Shown here: positions 1 through 9,103 of the stretch, piece by piece
How positions within the stretch are numbered: the stretch's first letter is position 1
How the letters are laid out: each line of letters opens with the position of its first letter
Assembly: GCF_900103325.1 (NCBI RefSeq)
Contig: NZ_FMXM01000026.1
Location: 1 to 64,000 of the forward strand
Direction of reading: 5' to 3'
DNA: 64,000 bases
Origin: Mesorhizobium qingshengii
GTDB lineage: Bacteria; Pseudomonadota; Alphaproteobacteria; Rhizobiales; Rhizobiaceae
Made by a program: the position numbers and the translations under genes
Notes under the pieces: model-generated
Seen by the model: only the letters and a program-made list of their open reading frames with translations
Told to the model about the DNA's origin: nothing
Database searches by the model: none

Positions 1-447
1 CTGATATTCGCTGTAGATGGCGCTCGAGCCCGACGTGGTCGCGGCCGACTTGTTGCGGGTGACCGAGCCGGAGCCGTCGACCGACGGGAACAGGGCCCCG
101 CTGCTCTGGCGATAGCTGGCGCGCGCCTCGCGGATCTTGGCCTTCGCCGTGGCGACGTCGAGATTCCCGGCAACCGCCTCGTCGACGAGCGTGTTCAGCT
201 CGGGATCGCGCAGCCGCTGCCACCATTTCGACAATTGCGCCGGCTTGGCCGGCGTGGCCTTGTTGTGACCGCTCCAGCTTGCCGGCATCGCCAGGAATGG
301 CTTCTGGTAGTCCGGGCCGACGACGCAGCCGGCGAGCGCTGTTGCCGTCAGCGTCACGACGATCAGCCGCGCCCCGACAGCGCGTCTTGCCGGTGCGCTC
401 CCGATCTGCGCCGAGGCCCCCCTGGTGGCGATATCATCACCCGTCAT
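1..447 (-). CDS. RND efflux outer-membrane lipoprotein, NodT family (C-terminus outside the window)
   Basis: Outer-membrane channel component of a tripartite efflux pump; only the first 149 residues are inside the window. A hydrophobic segment runs into a lipobox (LAGC, residues 37-40) followed by VVGPDY, the usual mature start of NodT/OprM lipoproteins. The sequence then contains WWQRLRDPELNTLVDEA and the start of the first coiled-coil hairpin (NLDVATAKAKIREARA). The ATG at 447 has GAGG 8 nt upstream. An in-frame ATG at 468 overlaps the pump stop codon and is the alternative. It is the third gene of the operon with the fusion protein and pump. The family call is firm; the substrate is unknown. 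Confidence 0.85.
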   Translation of the reverse strand, partial: MTGDDIATRGASAQIGSAPARRAVGARLIVVTLTATALAGCVVGPDYQKPFLAMPASWSGHNKATPAKPAQLSKWWQRLRDPELNTLVDEAVAGNLDVATAKAKIREARASYRQSSGALFPSVDGSGSVTRNKSAATTSGSSAIYSEYQ

Positions 448-457
448 ACCCTTACCC

Positions 458-3400
458 TCAATTGTCATGGATCGTTGCCTCCGGCCCGGTGTCCGTCGAG
501 GCATCCTGCCTGGCCGCCCCGCCCTTGAAGATGCGGCGCACCGTCACGAACAGCAGCGGCACCAGGAACACGCCGATCACCGTCGCCGCGATCATGCCGC
601 CCATGACGCCGATGCCGACGGAGTTCTGCGCCCCCGAGCCGGCACCGCTGGCGATCGCCAGCGGTGTGACGCCGAGGATGAAGGCCAGCGACGTCATCAG
701 GATCGGCCGCAGCCGCTGGCGCGCCGCCTCCAGCGTCGCCTCGACGAGCCCCATGCCGGCGGTCTGCCGCTCGAGGGCGAACTCGACGATGAGGATGGCG
801 TTCTTGGAGGCGAGGCCGATCGTGGTCAGCAGCCCGACCTTGAAATAGACGTCGTTGGACTGGCCGAACAGGGTCGCCGCCAGGAGCGCGCCGAAGATGC
901 CGATCGGCACCGAGAGCATGACCGCGAACGGGATCGACCAGCTCTCATAGAGCGCGGCAAGGCACAGGAACACGACCAGTGCCGAAATCGCGTAGAGCGA
1001 CAGCGCCTGGTTGCCGGAAAGCCGCTCCTGGTGCGACAGCCCGGTCCATTCGTGGGAATAGCCGGCGGGCAATTGCGCCACAAGCTTGTCGATCTCGTCC
1101 ATGGCGGCGCCCGAACTGACGCCGGTGGCCGCCGCGCCCTGGATCTCGACCGCCGCCGAGCCATTGTAGCGTTCGAGCCGGGGCGAGCCGAACGTCCAGT
1201 GGCTGGAGGCGAAGGCCGAGAACGGCACCATGGTGCCGCTGGAATTGCGGACCTGCCATTTATCCAGATCTTCCGGCTGCATGCGGAAGTTCGGGTCCGA
1301 CTGCAGATAGACCTGCTTCACCCGCCCGCGATCGATGAAATCGTTGACGTAATCGCTGCCCCAGGCGGTGGAAAGCGTGTCGTTGATGTCCGACAGGCCA
1401 ACGCCGAGCGCGCTGGCCTTTTCCTGGTCGATGTCGACCGAGAATTGCGGCTGGTCTTCCTGGCCGTTGGGCCTCGTATTGGCGAGCACCTTGCTCTTCC
1501 CGGCCAGGGCCAGAAGCTGGTTTCGCGTCTGGAGCAGCGCGTCATGGCCGGCGCCATTGACGTCCTGCAGGTAGAAATCGAAGCCGTTGGTGTTGCCGAA
1601 CCCCTGGATGGCGGGCGGGGCGAGCGCGAACACCTGCGCGTCCCTGATCCTGGAGAAGGCGCCCATCGCGCGGCCGGCGATCGCCTGTGCGGCCATGGCC
1701 GTCGATTTGCGCAGGCTGAAATCCTTCAGCCGCACGAAAGCGATGCCGACATTCTGCCCGGCGCCGCCAAAGCCGAAGCCGGAGGCGCTGAACACCCCGT
1801 CGACCGCGTCCTTTTCCTCCTTCAGATAGTGGTCGGTGACCTGGGCGAGCGCGCGCTCGGTGCGGTCCTGCGTCGCGCCGACCGGCAGCTGCACGCTGGT
1901 GATCAGAATGCCCTGGTCCTCTTCCGGCAGGAACGAGCTCGGCAGCCGGGCAAACATCCAGCCCATGGCAATGACAATGGCCAGGAAAACGACGAGGAAG
2001 CGCTTGGCGCGGTTGATGATGCCATGCGAGCCGTCGCGATAGGCTGTTGCGCCGCGGTCGAAGACACGGTTGAACCAGCCGAACGGGCCGGTCTGCGTCG
2101 CATGGTCCTTGGGCGGCCGCAGGATCGTGGCGCAAAGTGCGGGCGTCAGCACCAGCGCGACCAGCACGGAGAGCACCATCGCCGAGACGATGGTGACCGA
2201 GAACTGCCGGTAGATGATGCCGGTCGAACCGCCGAAGAAGGCCATCGGCACGAACACCGCCGACAGCACGGTGGCGATGCCGATCAGCGCCCCGGTGATC
2301 TCGTTCATCGACTTGCGCGTCGCCTCCTTCGGCGACAGGCCCTCCTCCTGCATCACGCGTTCGACATTCTCGACGACGACGATGGCGTCGTCGACCAGCA
2401 GGCCGATGGCGAGCACCATGGCGAACATGGTCAGCGTGTTGATCGAATAGTCGAACAGCGACAGCACGCCGAACGTGCCGAGCAGCACCACCGGCACGGC
2501 GATCGTCGGGATGATGGTGGCGCGCAGGTTCTGCAGGAAGATGAACATCACCAGGAACACCAGCACGATCGCCTCGGCCAGCGTCTTGACCACCTCCTCG
2601 ATCGACAGCCGCACGAAGGGCGAAGTGTCGTAGGGATAGACGACCTCGACCCCTTGCGGCAGGGTCGAGCTCAGGCGGTTGATCGTCGAGCGCACGGCCT
2701 CGGCGGTGTTGATGGCGTTGGCGCCGGTCGCCAGGCTGACGGCGACGCCCGCCGCCGGCTTGCCATTGTAGTGGGCTTGCGTCGTATAGCTTTCGGCGCC
2801 GAGCTCGACGGTGGCGACATCGTTGAGGCGGACCAGCGAGCCGTCGGTCTGGCTCTTCAGGATGATGTTGCGGAACTGTTCGGCGGTCTGCAGCCGGCTC
2901 CTGGCGGTCACCGTGGCATTGAGCTGCTGGCCCTTGCGCGCCGGCAGGCCGCCGAGCTGGCCGGCCGAAACCTGCGTGTTCTGCGCCTCGATCGCCGAGG
3001 CCACGTCGCTCGGCATCAAGGCATATTTGGCGAGCTTGTCCGGATCGAGCCAGATGCGCATGGCATAGCCCGAGCCGAAAAGCTGCGTCGTGCCGACACC
3101 CTCGACGCGCTTCAGTGTGTCGTTGACGGTGGCGTCGACATAGTCGGCGAGATCGGTCGAGTTCATCTTGCCGTCGCTGGAGACGAAGCCGATGACCATC
3201 AGGAATCCGGTCGAGGATTTGGAGACGGTGATGCCGTTGTTCTGCACCACCTGCGGCAGCTGCGACTGGACCAGCTGCAGCTTGTTCTGCGTCTGCACCT
3301 GGGCGGTGTCGGGATCGGCGGCCGTGGTGAAGGTCAGCGTGATCGAGGCCGAGCCGGTCGAGGTCGAGGTCGCCGTCATGTAGTCGAGATTGTCGATGCC

Positions 3401-3610
3401 GGTCATTCCTTGCTCGATGACCTTGGTCACCGAATTCTCGACGGTCTGGGCGTCGGCGCCAGGATAGGTGGCGCTGATGCTCACCGTGGTCGGCGCGATC
3501 TGCGGGTACTGCGAGATCGGCAGCGAGTTGAGCGCCAGCAGGCCGCCCAGCATGATCACGATGGCGATCACCCAGGCAAAGATCGGCCGGTTGATGAAAA
3601 ATGCGGACAT
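458..3610 (-). CDS. RND multidrug efflux permease, HAE1 (AcrB/MexB) family
   Basis: Inner-membrane proton/drug antiporter of 1,050 residues, full length for the family. It opens with the typical SAFFINRPIFAWVIAI start and the SLPISQYPQIAPTTVSI stretch of the first periplasmic loop. The proton-relay aspartate pair is in TM4 (GLLVDDAIVVVENVER, near residue 405). The second half repeats the fold, with FALVL-type helices and a TM10-12 block near the C-terminus. It starts 3 nt after the membrane fusion protein stop, and the outer-membrane lipoprotein starts just past (or overlapping) its own stop, so the three are co-translated. Substrate range cannot be read from sequence. No regulator gene is adjacent. 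Confidence 0.95.
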   Translation of the reverse strand: MSAFFINRPIFAWVIAIVIMLGGLLALNSLPISQYPQIAPTTVSISATYPGADAQTVENSVTKVIEQGMTGIDNLDYMTATSTSTGSASITLTFTTAADPDTAQVQTQNKLQLVQSQLPQVVQNNGITVSKSSTGFLMVIGFVSSDGKMNSTDLADYVDATVNDTLKRVEGVGTTQLFGSGYAMRIWLDPDKLAKYALMPSDVASAIEAQNTQVSAGQLGGLPARKGQQLNATVTARSRLQTAEQFRNIILKSQTDGSLVRLNDVATVELGAESYTTQAHYNGKPAAGVAVSLATGANAINTAEAVRSTINRLSSTLPQGVEVVYPYDTSPFVRLSIEEVVKTLAEAIVLVFLVMFIFLQNLRATIIPTIAVPVVLLGTFGVLSLFDYSINTLTMFAMVLAIGLLVDDAIVVVENVERVMQEEGLSPKEATRKSMNEITGALIGIATVLSAVFVPMAFFGGSTGIIYRQFSVTIVSAMVLSVLVALVLTPALCATILRPPKDHATQTGPFGWFNRVFDRGATAYRDGSHGIINRAKRFLVVFLAIVIAMGWMFARLPSSFLPEEDQGILITSVQLPVGATQDRTERALAQVTDHYLKEEKDAVDGVFSASGFGFGGAGQNVGIAFVRLKDFSLRKSTAMAAQAIAGRAMGAFSRIRDAQVFALAPPAIQGFGNTNGFDFYLQDVNGAGHDALLQTRNQLLALAGKSKVLANTRPNGQEDQPQFSVDIDQEKASALGVGLSDINDTLSTAWGSDYVNDFIDRGRVKQVYLQSDPNFRMQPEDLDKWQVRNSSGTMVPFSAFASSHWTFGSPRLERYNGSAAVEIQGAAATGVSSGAAMDEIDKLVAQLPAGYSHEWTGLSHQERLSGNQALSLYAISALVVFLCLAALYESWSIPFAVMLSVPIGIFGALLAATLFGQSNDVYFKVGLLTTIGLASKNAILIVEFALERQTAGMGLVEATLEAARQRLRPILMTSLAFILGVTPLAIASGAGSGAQNSVGIGVMGGMIAATVIGVFLVPLLFVTVRRIFKGGAARQDASTDTGPEATIHDN

Positions 3611-3613
3611 GGC

Positions 3614-4882
3614 TCAGTTCCCGGTCGACTGGCCGGTGCTGGCCGTCTTGGAAGGGGTGGTGACGGCCGAAGTCCCCTGCGCGCGGTCCTTGACCTCGCC
3701 GGTCGCCTCGTCGATCGTCACCTCGACCGGCGTCGCTTCGGCACCTGCGCGCACCAGCTGCGTGCCCTCCACGATGACCCGGTCGCCATCGCTGACACCC
3801 TGGCTCACCAGCCAGTTGTTGCCGACGCTGTTGCCAACGGTAAGGATGCGTTCCTCGACCTTGCCGTCGGCGTTGACGACCATTGCCGTGGCCTCGCCCT
3901 TGGCGTTGCGGCTGACGGCGCGCTGCGGAACCAGGAAGCTGTTCGGCGCGACGCCTTCTTCGACGACGGCGCGCACATACATGCCCGGCAGCAGCAGGCG
4001 GTCCGGGTTCGGGAACTCTGCGCGCAGTGCGAATGTGCCGGTCGTCTGGTCGACATTGGCGCCGGCGAACTCCATCTTGCCGGTCTGCGCATAGATGGTG
4101 CCATTATCGAGCTTCAGCTTGACGCTGACATTGGGGCCGCTGAACTTCAGCCGGCCTTCCGCGATGGCCTGGCGCAGGTTGAGCAAATTGGTGCTCGACT
4201 GCGTGACATCGACATTGATCGGATCGAGCGCACGGATGGTGGTCAGCACGGTGTCCTGGTTGGCGGTGACCAGGGCGCCGGGCGTCAGCGACGATTTGTC
4301 GATGCGGCCCCCGATCGGCGCGGTGATCTTGGTGTGATCGAGGTTGATGCGCGCGGTTTCGACGCTTGCCTTGGCGGACGCGACGTCGGCCTTGGCCTGC
4401 GCCAGCGATGCCGCCGCGTCGTCATAGTCCTGCTTGCTGACCGCATTCTGCTGGATCAGGCCGGCATAGCGGTCGAACTTCGCCTGCGCGCTCGGCACCG
4501 AGGCCTCGGCCTTCTGCTGCGACGCCACCGCGCTGTCGTAATCCGCCTGATAGCTCGCCGGATTGATGAGGTAGAGCGGCTGTCCGGCGACGACCTCGCT
4601 GCCTTCCTGGAAAAGCCGGGCCTGGATGATGCCGTTGACCTGCGGACGCACCTCCGCCGTAAGCGAAGCCGACGTGCGCCCCGACAATTCGGCGGTGATC
4701 GCCACCGACTGCGGATGCACCGTCACCACGCTGACCTCGGCACGCCCGGCCGCGCCCATGCCGGCGGGAGCCTTGCTTTCCTCCTGCGAGCAGGCCGCCA
4801 GAAGAAGGGCGACGGCCAGCATTGCGGCCCGGGGCGCGAGCCGGCGTGCCGGCAAAGGAGGTTGGCTAGACTGCATGGACAT
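3614..4882 (-). CDS. RND efflux membrane fusion protein (AcrA/MexA type), lipoprotein
   Basis: Periplasmic adaptor of 422 residues linking pump and outer-membrane channel. The signal peptide ends in a lipobox (LLAAC, about residue 32). It is followed by SVVTVHPQSVAITAELSGRT, a lipoyl half-motif (AEVRPQVNGIIQARLFQEGSEV), an alpha-hairpin rich in Ala/Gln, the second lipoyl half (TKITAPIGGRIDKSSLTPGALV), and beta-barrel and membrane-proximal domains (RALDPINVDVTQSS; FLVPQRAVSRN). The frame stays open about 530 nt further upstream, but that part has no family similarity. ATG 4882, with AGGA just upstream (or ATG 4876), gives the right N-terminus. First gene of the efflux operon. Confidence 0.93.
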   Translation of the reverse strand: MSMQSSQPPLPARRLAPRAAMLAVALLLAACSQEESKAPAGMGAAGRAEVSVVTVHPQSVAITAELSGRTSASLTAEVRPQVNGIIQARLFQEGSEVVAGQPLYLINPASYQADYDSAVASQQKAEASVPSAQAKFDRYAGLIQQNAVSKQDYDDAAASLAQAKADVASAKASVETARINLDHTKITAPIGGRIDKSSLTPGALVTANQDTVLTTIRALDPINVDVTQSSTNLLNLRQAIAEGRLKFSGPNVSVKLKLDNGTIYAQTGKMEFAGANVDQTTGTFALRAEFPNPDRLLLPGMYVRAVVEEGVAPNSFLVPQRAVSRNAKGEATAMVVNADGKVEERILTVGNSVGNNWLVSQGVSDGDRVIVEGTQLVRAGAEATPVEVTIDEATGEVKDRAQGTSAVTTPSKTASTGQSTGN

Positions 4883-5532
4883 GTCCTGGATGATGTTTCG
4901 CTGGAGTTGCGGTTGCCGCCTGGCTGTCGGCATCGGATGGTTCCACCAGGAGCCAGCCGATGGAAGCGAGGCCGAGCACGGTTGCGTGCCGCCCATCATG
5001 GCGACCGCTTTCATGATGACGGGCCGCTCCAATCCGCGGGCGGCGTCGAGCAATGCCTCGAGGCGGCTCATGTCGCGCTCCTTCTTCGCGGCGGAGCGTA
5101 CCTGACGAGAATCGAGTACCTGGCCGCGATGCTCATCGGCATCAGTACCCCGATCAGCGGCGACAAGCCAAGCCTTCCGCGATCTTGCGGCCATGGTCGC
5201 CGTGGAGCCGCTCCGGAAGCGGAGCGACAGGCACCAGCAGGCGAAGCTCGGGCGGATCGGGCCCTTCACCTGTTGACCGGCAGGGGCGTCGGCCTGGCGC
5301 GCGCGGCCAGCGGCAAGCCGCGTCCGGCATGGTTGACCGAGAATTTGGGGGTGACCGAGAATTCTAGGCAGACCAATGTGATCAGCCGCTGCGGCATCAT
5401 GGCTTCCCACATTGTCGTGCTTCCATTTCGAGGATTTCGAGCGGTGGGATGGCGGGACACGCCCGCCATCCCGTCAAGAGGACCGGCCGGCCCGGGAACG
5501 GGTTGGGTACCGGGGCCGGCCGGCGCAGCCGG
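4883..5532. other. 650-bp gap holding only two strong hairpins
   Basis: I find no protein I can defend here. The − strand stays open through most of it in the frame of the efflux fusion protein, but the residues look like shifted coding noise. A tetR-type repressor, common beside such operons, is absent. The left end near the LTxxQ gene holds two perfect inverted repeats (5446-5473 and 5484-5524). Confidence 0.6.
5446..5524 (-). terminator. Tandem GC-rich hairpins downstream of the LTxxQ-protein gene
   Basis: Two perfect 11-bp stems lie back to back: GGGATGGCGGG/CCCGCCATCCC at 5446-5473 (6-nt loop) and CCGGCCGGCCC/GGGCCGGCCGG at 5484-5524. They begin 9 nt past the stop of the − strand gene at 5533, where a transcription stop would be expected. 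No U-run follows, so the role as terminator is inferred. Confidence 0.45.
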
Positions 5533-6243
5533 TCAGGGTTGCTCGCCGTTCCCGGGCTGGGGCGGCGGAAGCTGCCTGTTGGGCAGGCCCCGGGGGCCGG
5601 CTGCATCATTCGGCGGGCCGCCCCAGGGACCGGGGGGTGGGCCGTGCGGGCGTTCCGCCGAGGCGAGGATTTCGAGTTGGTCGGGGGTCAGCTTGGTGCG
5701 CAGCACGGTGATGGCGTCCTTGAGCTGGCCGGCCGAAACCGCGCGGGCCGTGACGTCGTCCGCCAGCCTTTCCTGGAAGGCGAAGGCATCGGGCTTGCCG
5801 CCCGCCGCATCGGGGCCTTTCGCCTCCGGCCCAGGTCCGCCCGGACCGCCGGGTCCGTGATCGGGCCGTGGCGGCGAAAGCACGGCCTGCAGCGCGCTGG
5901 TGTAGTCGCGCCAGGCATCGAGCTGCTCGGTCCGCACGCCAATGCGGGTCTCGAGCGCGGCAAGCCGCGCCGCCAGCATGAATTCCGGCGGCGGCCCCAT
6001 GCGCGGACCAGGGCCTTCCGGCCCAAAGCCTTGCGGACCATGCCGCATCGGCCCGAGCGGGCCGGGCCCATTCTGGCCGAACCAGGCCATCGGACCGTGG
6101 TCAGGTCCACCCTGCATTGCCCCATCCTGCATTGCCATCATCGGTGGCGCGTCGCCGGGCGCCGCGGGATCGGGCTGCGCCGCCAGCACCGGATGGATGG
6201 CCGCGGCGGAAAACAGACCGAGCGCGAGAAGTGTGCTTCGCAT
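5533..6243 (-). CDS. Periplasmic LTxxQ-motif protein (Spy/CpxP-like), Gly/Pro/Met-rich
   Basis: Exported protein of 236 residues with a clear signal peptide (RSTLLALGLFSAAAIHPVLA, cut after AxA near residue 22). The N-terminal half is rich in Gly, Pro, Met and His (repeated GPGP and GPMR-type turns). The C-terminal half is helical and carries two family-like segments: AARLAALETRIGVRTEQLDAW and a KLTPDQLEIL LTxxQ motif near residue 200. Spy/CpxP proteins are periplasmic chaperones or stress adaptors, often tied to copper, zinc or envelope stress. ATG 6243 has AAGGA 9 nt upstream. Divergent from the response regulator, with phased repeats between them, so it is a likely target of that system. 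Longer than the E. coli proteins because of the low-complexity region. Confidence 0.75.
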   Translation of the reverse strand: MRSTLLALGLFSAAAIHPVLAAQPDPAAPGDAPPMMAMQDGAMQGGPDHGPMAWFGQNGPGPLGPMRHGPQGFGPEGPGPRMGPPPEFMLAARLAALETRIGVRTEQLDAWRDYTSALQAVLSPPRPDHGPGGPGGPGPEAKGPDAAGGKPDAFAFQERLADDVTARAVSAGQLKDAITVLRTKLTPDQLEILASAERPHGPPPGPWGGPPNDAAGPRGLPNRQLPPPQPGNGEQP

Positions 6244-6307
6244 GATGTTGTTCCTTTCTCTCATGCTTCGTATGACCAGGAGGATAGGAACCATCCTTTT
6301 CCGCTTT

Positions 6308-6364
6308 GTTTCGGCGTGTTTCCCAACGTTTCCGCAAAAAGGAGATTTGTTTCCCAATGTTTCC
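6308..6364. promoter_or_regulatory. Five helically phased GTTTC elements: probable response-regulator operator
   Basis: GTTTC occurs in one orientation at 6308, 6318, 6328, 6349 and 6359, i.e. steps of 10, 10, 21 and 10 bp. Two 16-bp units (GTTTCCCAACGTTTCC at 6318-6333 and GTTTCCCAATGTTTCC at 6349-6364) differ at one base. OmpR-family regulators bind direct repeats on one DNA face with this spacing. The array sits between the divergent LTxxQ gene and the two-component operon. A TATAAT at 6424-6429 could be the -10 of the operon, but I see no good -35. Confidence 0.6.
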
Positions 6365-6457
6365 AGCGGGCCGCTGGCAACATTGCGTTGCAATTTTCCA
6401 TGCCGTTTGCCGACGGCTCTCCCTATAATCCGAAACGAACAGGCAAACGGGCGAGCA

Positions 6458-7186
6458 ATGCAGGTACAACCCCATATCCTTGTCGTCGACGACGACCGCG
6501 AGATCAGGACGCTGCTAGGGCGCTATCTCGACGGCCAGGGCTTTCGCGTCTCGGTGGCGGCGGACCGGCGCGAATGCGAACAGAAGCTTGGCGCGGGCCA
6601 GTTCGACCTGCTCGTGCTCGACGTCATGCTGCCCGACGGCTCCGGCCTCGATATCTGCAGCGGCTTGCGCGACCGCAAGCCGCACATGCCGGTCATCCTG
6701 CTGACGGCGCTGAAGGAAGATGTCGACCGCATCATCGGCCTGGAGCTCGGCGCCGACGACTATCTCGGCAAGCCCTTCAATCCGCGTGAGCTCACCGCCC
6801 GCATCCGCGCCGTGCTCAGGCGCTCATCGCCCGAGGACGCGCCGGTGGCGCCCCGCCCCCGCGTCTACCGTTTCGCCGGCTACAGGCTGGAGCCCGACAC
6901 CCGCAAGGTGACGGATGCGCATGGAGTGGCCGTCGACCTCACCGGCGCCGAGTTCGACCTGCTGCAGGTGTTCCTCGACCGTCCCGGCCGGCTTTTGTCG
7001 CGCGACCAGCTGCTGGATCTCACGCAAGGCCGCGAGCGCGATCCGCTCGACCGCTCGGTCGACGTGCTGATGAGCCGGCTGCGCCGCAAATTCACCGAGA
7101 CCGGCGACGGACCGCTGTTCAAGACGGTGCGCAATGGCGGCTACCAGCTCACCGCGCGCGTCGAGACGGTGGAGGACCACGCGTGA
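6458..7186 (+). CDS. OmpR-family response regulator
   Basis: DNA-binding response regulator of 242 residues. The receiver domain spans about 5-118, with acidic pocket Asp11-13, phospho-acceptor Asp55 (LLVLDVMLPDG), the conserved Thr in ILLTA and the Lys of GKPF. The winged-helix output domain spans about 140-235 (LTGAEFDLLQVFLDRPGRLLSRDQLL; VDVLMSRLRRKF; KTVRNGGYQL). The stop overlaps the kinase start (GTGA), so the two are translationally coupled. The phased repeats upstream suggest autoregulation and control of the divergent LTxxQ gene. The stimulus is unknown; linkage to that gene suggests envelope or metal stress. Confidence 0.92.
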   Translation: MQVQPHILVVDDDREIRTLLGRYLDGQGFRVSVAADRRECEQKLGAGQFDLLVLDVMLPDGSGLDICSGLRDRKPHMPVILLTALKEDVDRIIGLELGADDYLGKPFNPRELTARIRAVLRRSSPEDAPVAPRPRVYRFAGYRLEPDTRKVTDAHGVAVDLTGAEFDLLQVFLDRPGRLLSRDQLLDLTQGRERDPLDRSVDVLMSRLRRKFTETGDGPLFKTVRNGGYQLTARVETVEDHA

Positions 7187-8424
7187 ACTCGCTGCGGCGC
7201 CGCCTCATCCTGTTGCTGGTCATCTCGATCGTCGGCGTCGTCGGCCTGGCGACGGCCGCCGTCATCAGCGTCCGTGGCGGAGGACCGCCGCCTGAACTGA
7301 CCGTGCCCTGGGTGGCCGAGCAGATGGAACTGGTGATGCGGCTGCTGCCTGGCCCTTTGCCGGACGTCCTGCGGGTTGAATTCACCGACCATCCGGCCGG
7401 CGGCAAGGTGGCCGGACCGCAAACGGCGATGCTCACCGATATACTGCGCCGCCGGGGCTTCGACGTTCCGGCCATCGTCAGCGACAAGGTGGATGAACCC
7501 GGCCAGATCGCATCGGTTCGCCTGCCCGACGGTCGCTGGGCGATCATGCAGGTTCCCCACATCGACCCGCCAAATCACGAATGGCTGATTCTCGCCGGCT
7601 GGATCTCGCTGATCGTGGCCGGCGCCACGGCCGTCTCGGTCTATTTCACCTCGGTGCTGATCCGGCCGCTCGAGATGCTGGAGGCGGCCGTCTCGAAGAT
7701 CGGATCGGATGGCGTGCTGGCCGCGGTGCCGGAAGTGGGATCGGCCGAGGTGAAGGCGACGGCCCATGCGCTGAACCAGCTCTCGTCGCGGCTGCGAACC
7801 GCCATGGAAAGCCGCATGCGGCTGGTCGCCGCCGCCGGCCACGATTTGCGCACGCCGATGACGCGCATGCGCCTGCGCGCCGAGTTCCTCGACGACGAGC
7901 GCGACAAATGGCTTCACGACCTCGACGAACTCGACCGCATCGCCGACAGCGCCATCCGGCTGGTGCGCGAGGAGGTGAACCAGGATGCCGTCGAACCGGT
8001 CGACCTGGACAAGATAGTGCGAGACATCGCGACCGAGATGGTGTCGCTCGGCCATGTCGTGGCGATCGGCCATCTGGACGCGGCTTCGGTGCGGGCCGGC
8101 GCGCTCGGCCTGCGTCGCGCCTTGCGCAACCTGATCATCAACGCCGCCACCCATGGCAAGGCGTGCCGCATCGACCTTGCCGTGGCCGACGGCCGCGCCG
8201 TGCTCACCATTTCCGACCACGGGCCGGGGATTCCGCAGGAGCTCTTGAACAAGGCGTTCGAGCCCTTCTTCCGCGTCGATCCCGGCCGCCTGCAATCCAT
8301 CCCGGGCGCCGGGCTGGGCCTCGCCATCGCCAAGGAAATCATCGAGCGCTACGGCGGCACCGTGACGCTGCAGAACCGCAAGGGCGGCGGACTGGCCCAG
8401 ACGGTGGTGTTCGACGCGGTGTGA
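7183..8424 (+). CDS. EnvZ-type sensor histidine kinase
   Basis: Membrane sensor kinase of 413 residues. TM1 is near residues 7-29. A periplasmic sensor of about 105 residues follows, then TM2 (about 130-155), HAMP (about 155-205), a dimerization/phosphoacceptor domain with His220 in AAAGHDLRTPMTRMRL, and a catalytic domain with N box (RNLIINAATHG), G1 (DHGPGIP), F box (FEPFFR) and G2 (GAGLGLAIAKEI). It starts with GTG inside the response-regulator stop codon. All catalytic motifs are intact. The periplasmic domain matches no sensor fold I can name. Confidence 0.92.
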   Translation: MNSLRRRLILLLVISIVGVVGLATAAVISVRGGGPPPELTVPWVAEQMELVMRLLPGPLPDVLRVEFTDHPAGGKVAGPQTAMLTDILRRRGFDVPAIVSDKVDEPGQIASVRLPDGRWAIMQVPHIDPPNHEWLILAGWISLIVAGATAVSVYFTSVLIRPLEMLEAAVSKIGSDGVLAAVPEVGSAEVKATAHALNQLSSRLRTAMESRMRLVAAAGHDLRTPMTRMRLRAEFLDDERDKWLHDLDELDRIADSAIRLVREEVNQDAVEPVDLDKIVRDIATEMVSLGHVVAIGHLDAASVRAGALGLRRALRNLIINAATHGKACRIDLAVADGRAVLTISDHGPGIPQELLNKAFEPFFRVDPGRLQSIPGAGLGLAIAKEIIERYGGTVTLQNRKGGGLAQTVVFDAV

Positions 8425-9103
8425 CGGAAGGCGCGGGCCACAGCAGAGGCCTGCTCAGCCGAGCGACGCGGGTCGCTTGCGGCTTCCCGTTGGGCGGGAT
8501 GTGCTTGGGAGGAGCGACCCGTGCGGGCAACCCACGAAAATCGACAACGATGCTGCACCGCGCAAACTCAATGGTACAAGTTAATTCACCGCAAAGTCAC
8601 CGTCGAATCTACATAAGAAAAATATAGATTATCCAATTTCGTGATATATACTAAAACAATCTGAGCGTTTCTTATCATCTGGGCTAGGAGCCTTCCTAAT
8701 CAACTAAAACGGGAATATCAATACAACTTAAACGACAGGATAGAAGTGCTGGGGAAACTCGCCATAGGGACGAAAACCGAGCGATTTTTTCTTTTTTTAG
8801 CGCTCGCTCACATAAGTATTTCAGCTGGGTAGATTTTTTGTGTTGCGCTGCACAATGCCGTAGCCGAACGATCTCCTGGGGGGACTCGTTTTGCGACTGG
8901 ACATACGCCGTGAAGGATTCCGCCAGGTTAACCAACTTGAGCTGTCCGTTCGTTGATCCCGATTTCGAGCCCGGCCCAGACGGACTCGCGAAGCGCGGGT
9001 TTAACGGCGCCGGCGCCCTGGTGGGTCTCGTCCGCCTTGGCCTGCCGTTCGAAACTGCCAGCTGGCGGCTTCATCGCGGACGTCACGCCGCCGGAAGCCG
9101 CTG
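8425..9103. other. 679-bp gap with an AT-rich core before the glycan cassette
   Basis: Bases from about 8570 to 8880 are clearly AT-richer than the surroundings, with runs such as AAGAAAAATATAGATT and TGATATATACTAAAA. A 79-codon frame on the − strand (8696-8935) shows no recognizable feature. I see no RNA gene. The stretch may carry the promoter of the cassette or be a junction of acquired DNA. Confidence 0.4.

Noticed and set aside
4883..5410. N-terminal extension of the membrane fusion protein frame
   Set aside because: The lipoprotein signal begins at 4882 with a ribosome site; upstream residues have no family similarity.
425..5860. Open frame of about 1,811 codons on the + strand
   Set aside because: It runs antisense to the RND pump and fusion protein. 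Its residues are Arg/Asp/Gly/His-rich noise of high-GC antisense frames, with no domain.
7141..8295. 384-codon antisense frame over the histidine kinase
   Set aside because: Shadow of the kinase; the + strand has every kinase motif.
8696..8935. 79-codon frame on the − strand in the AT-rich tract
   Set aside because: No ribosome site, signal or motif; AT-rich DNA alone explains the residue use.
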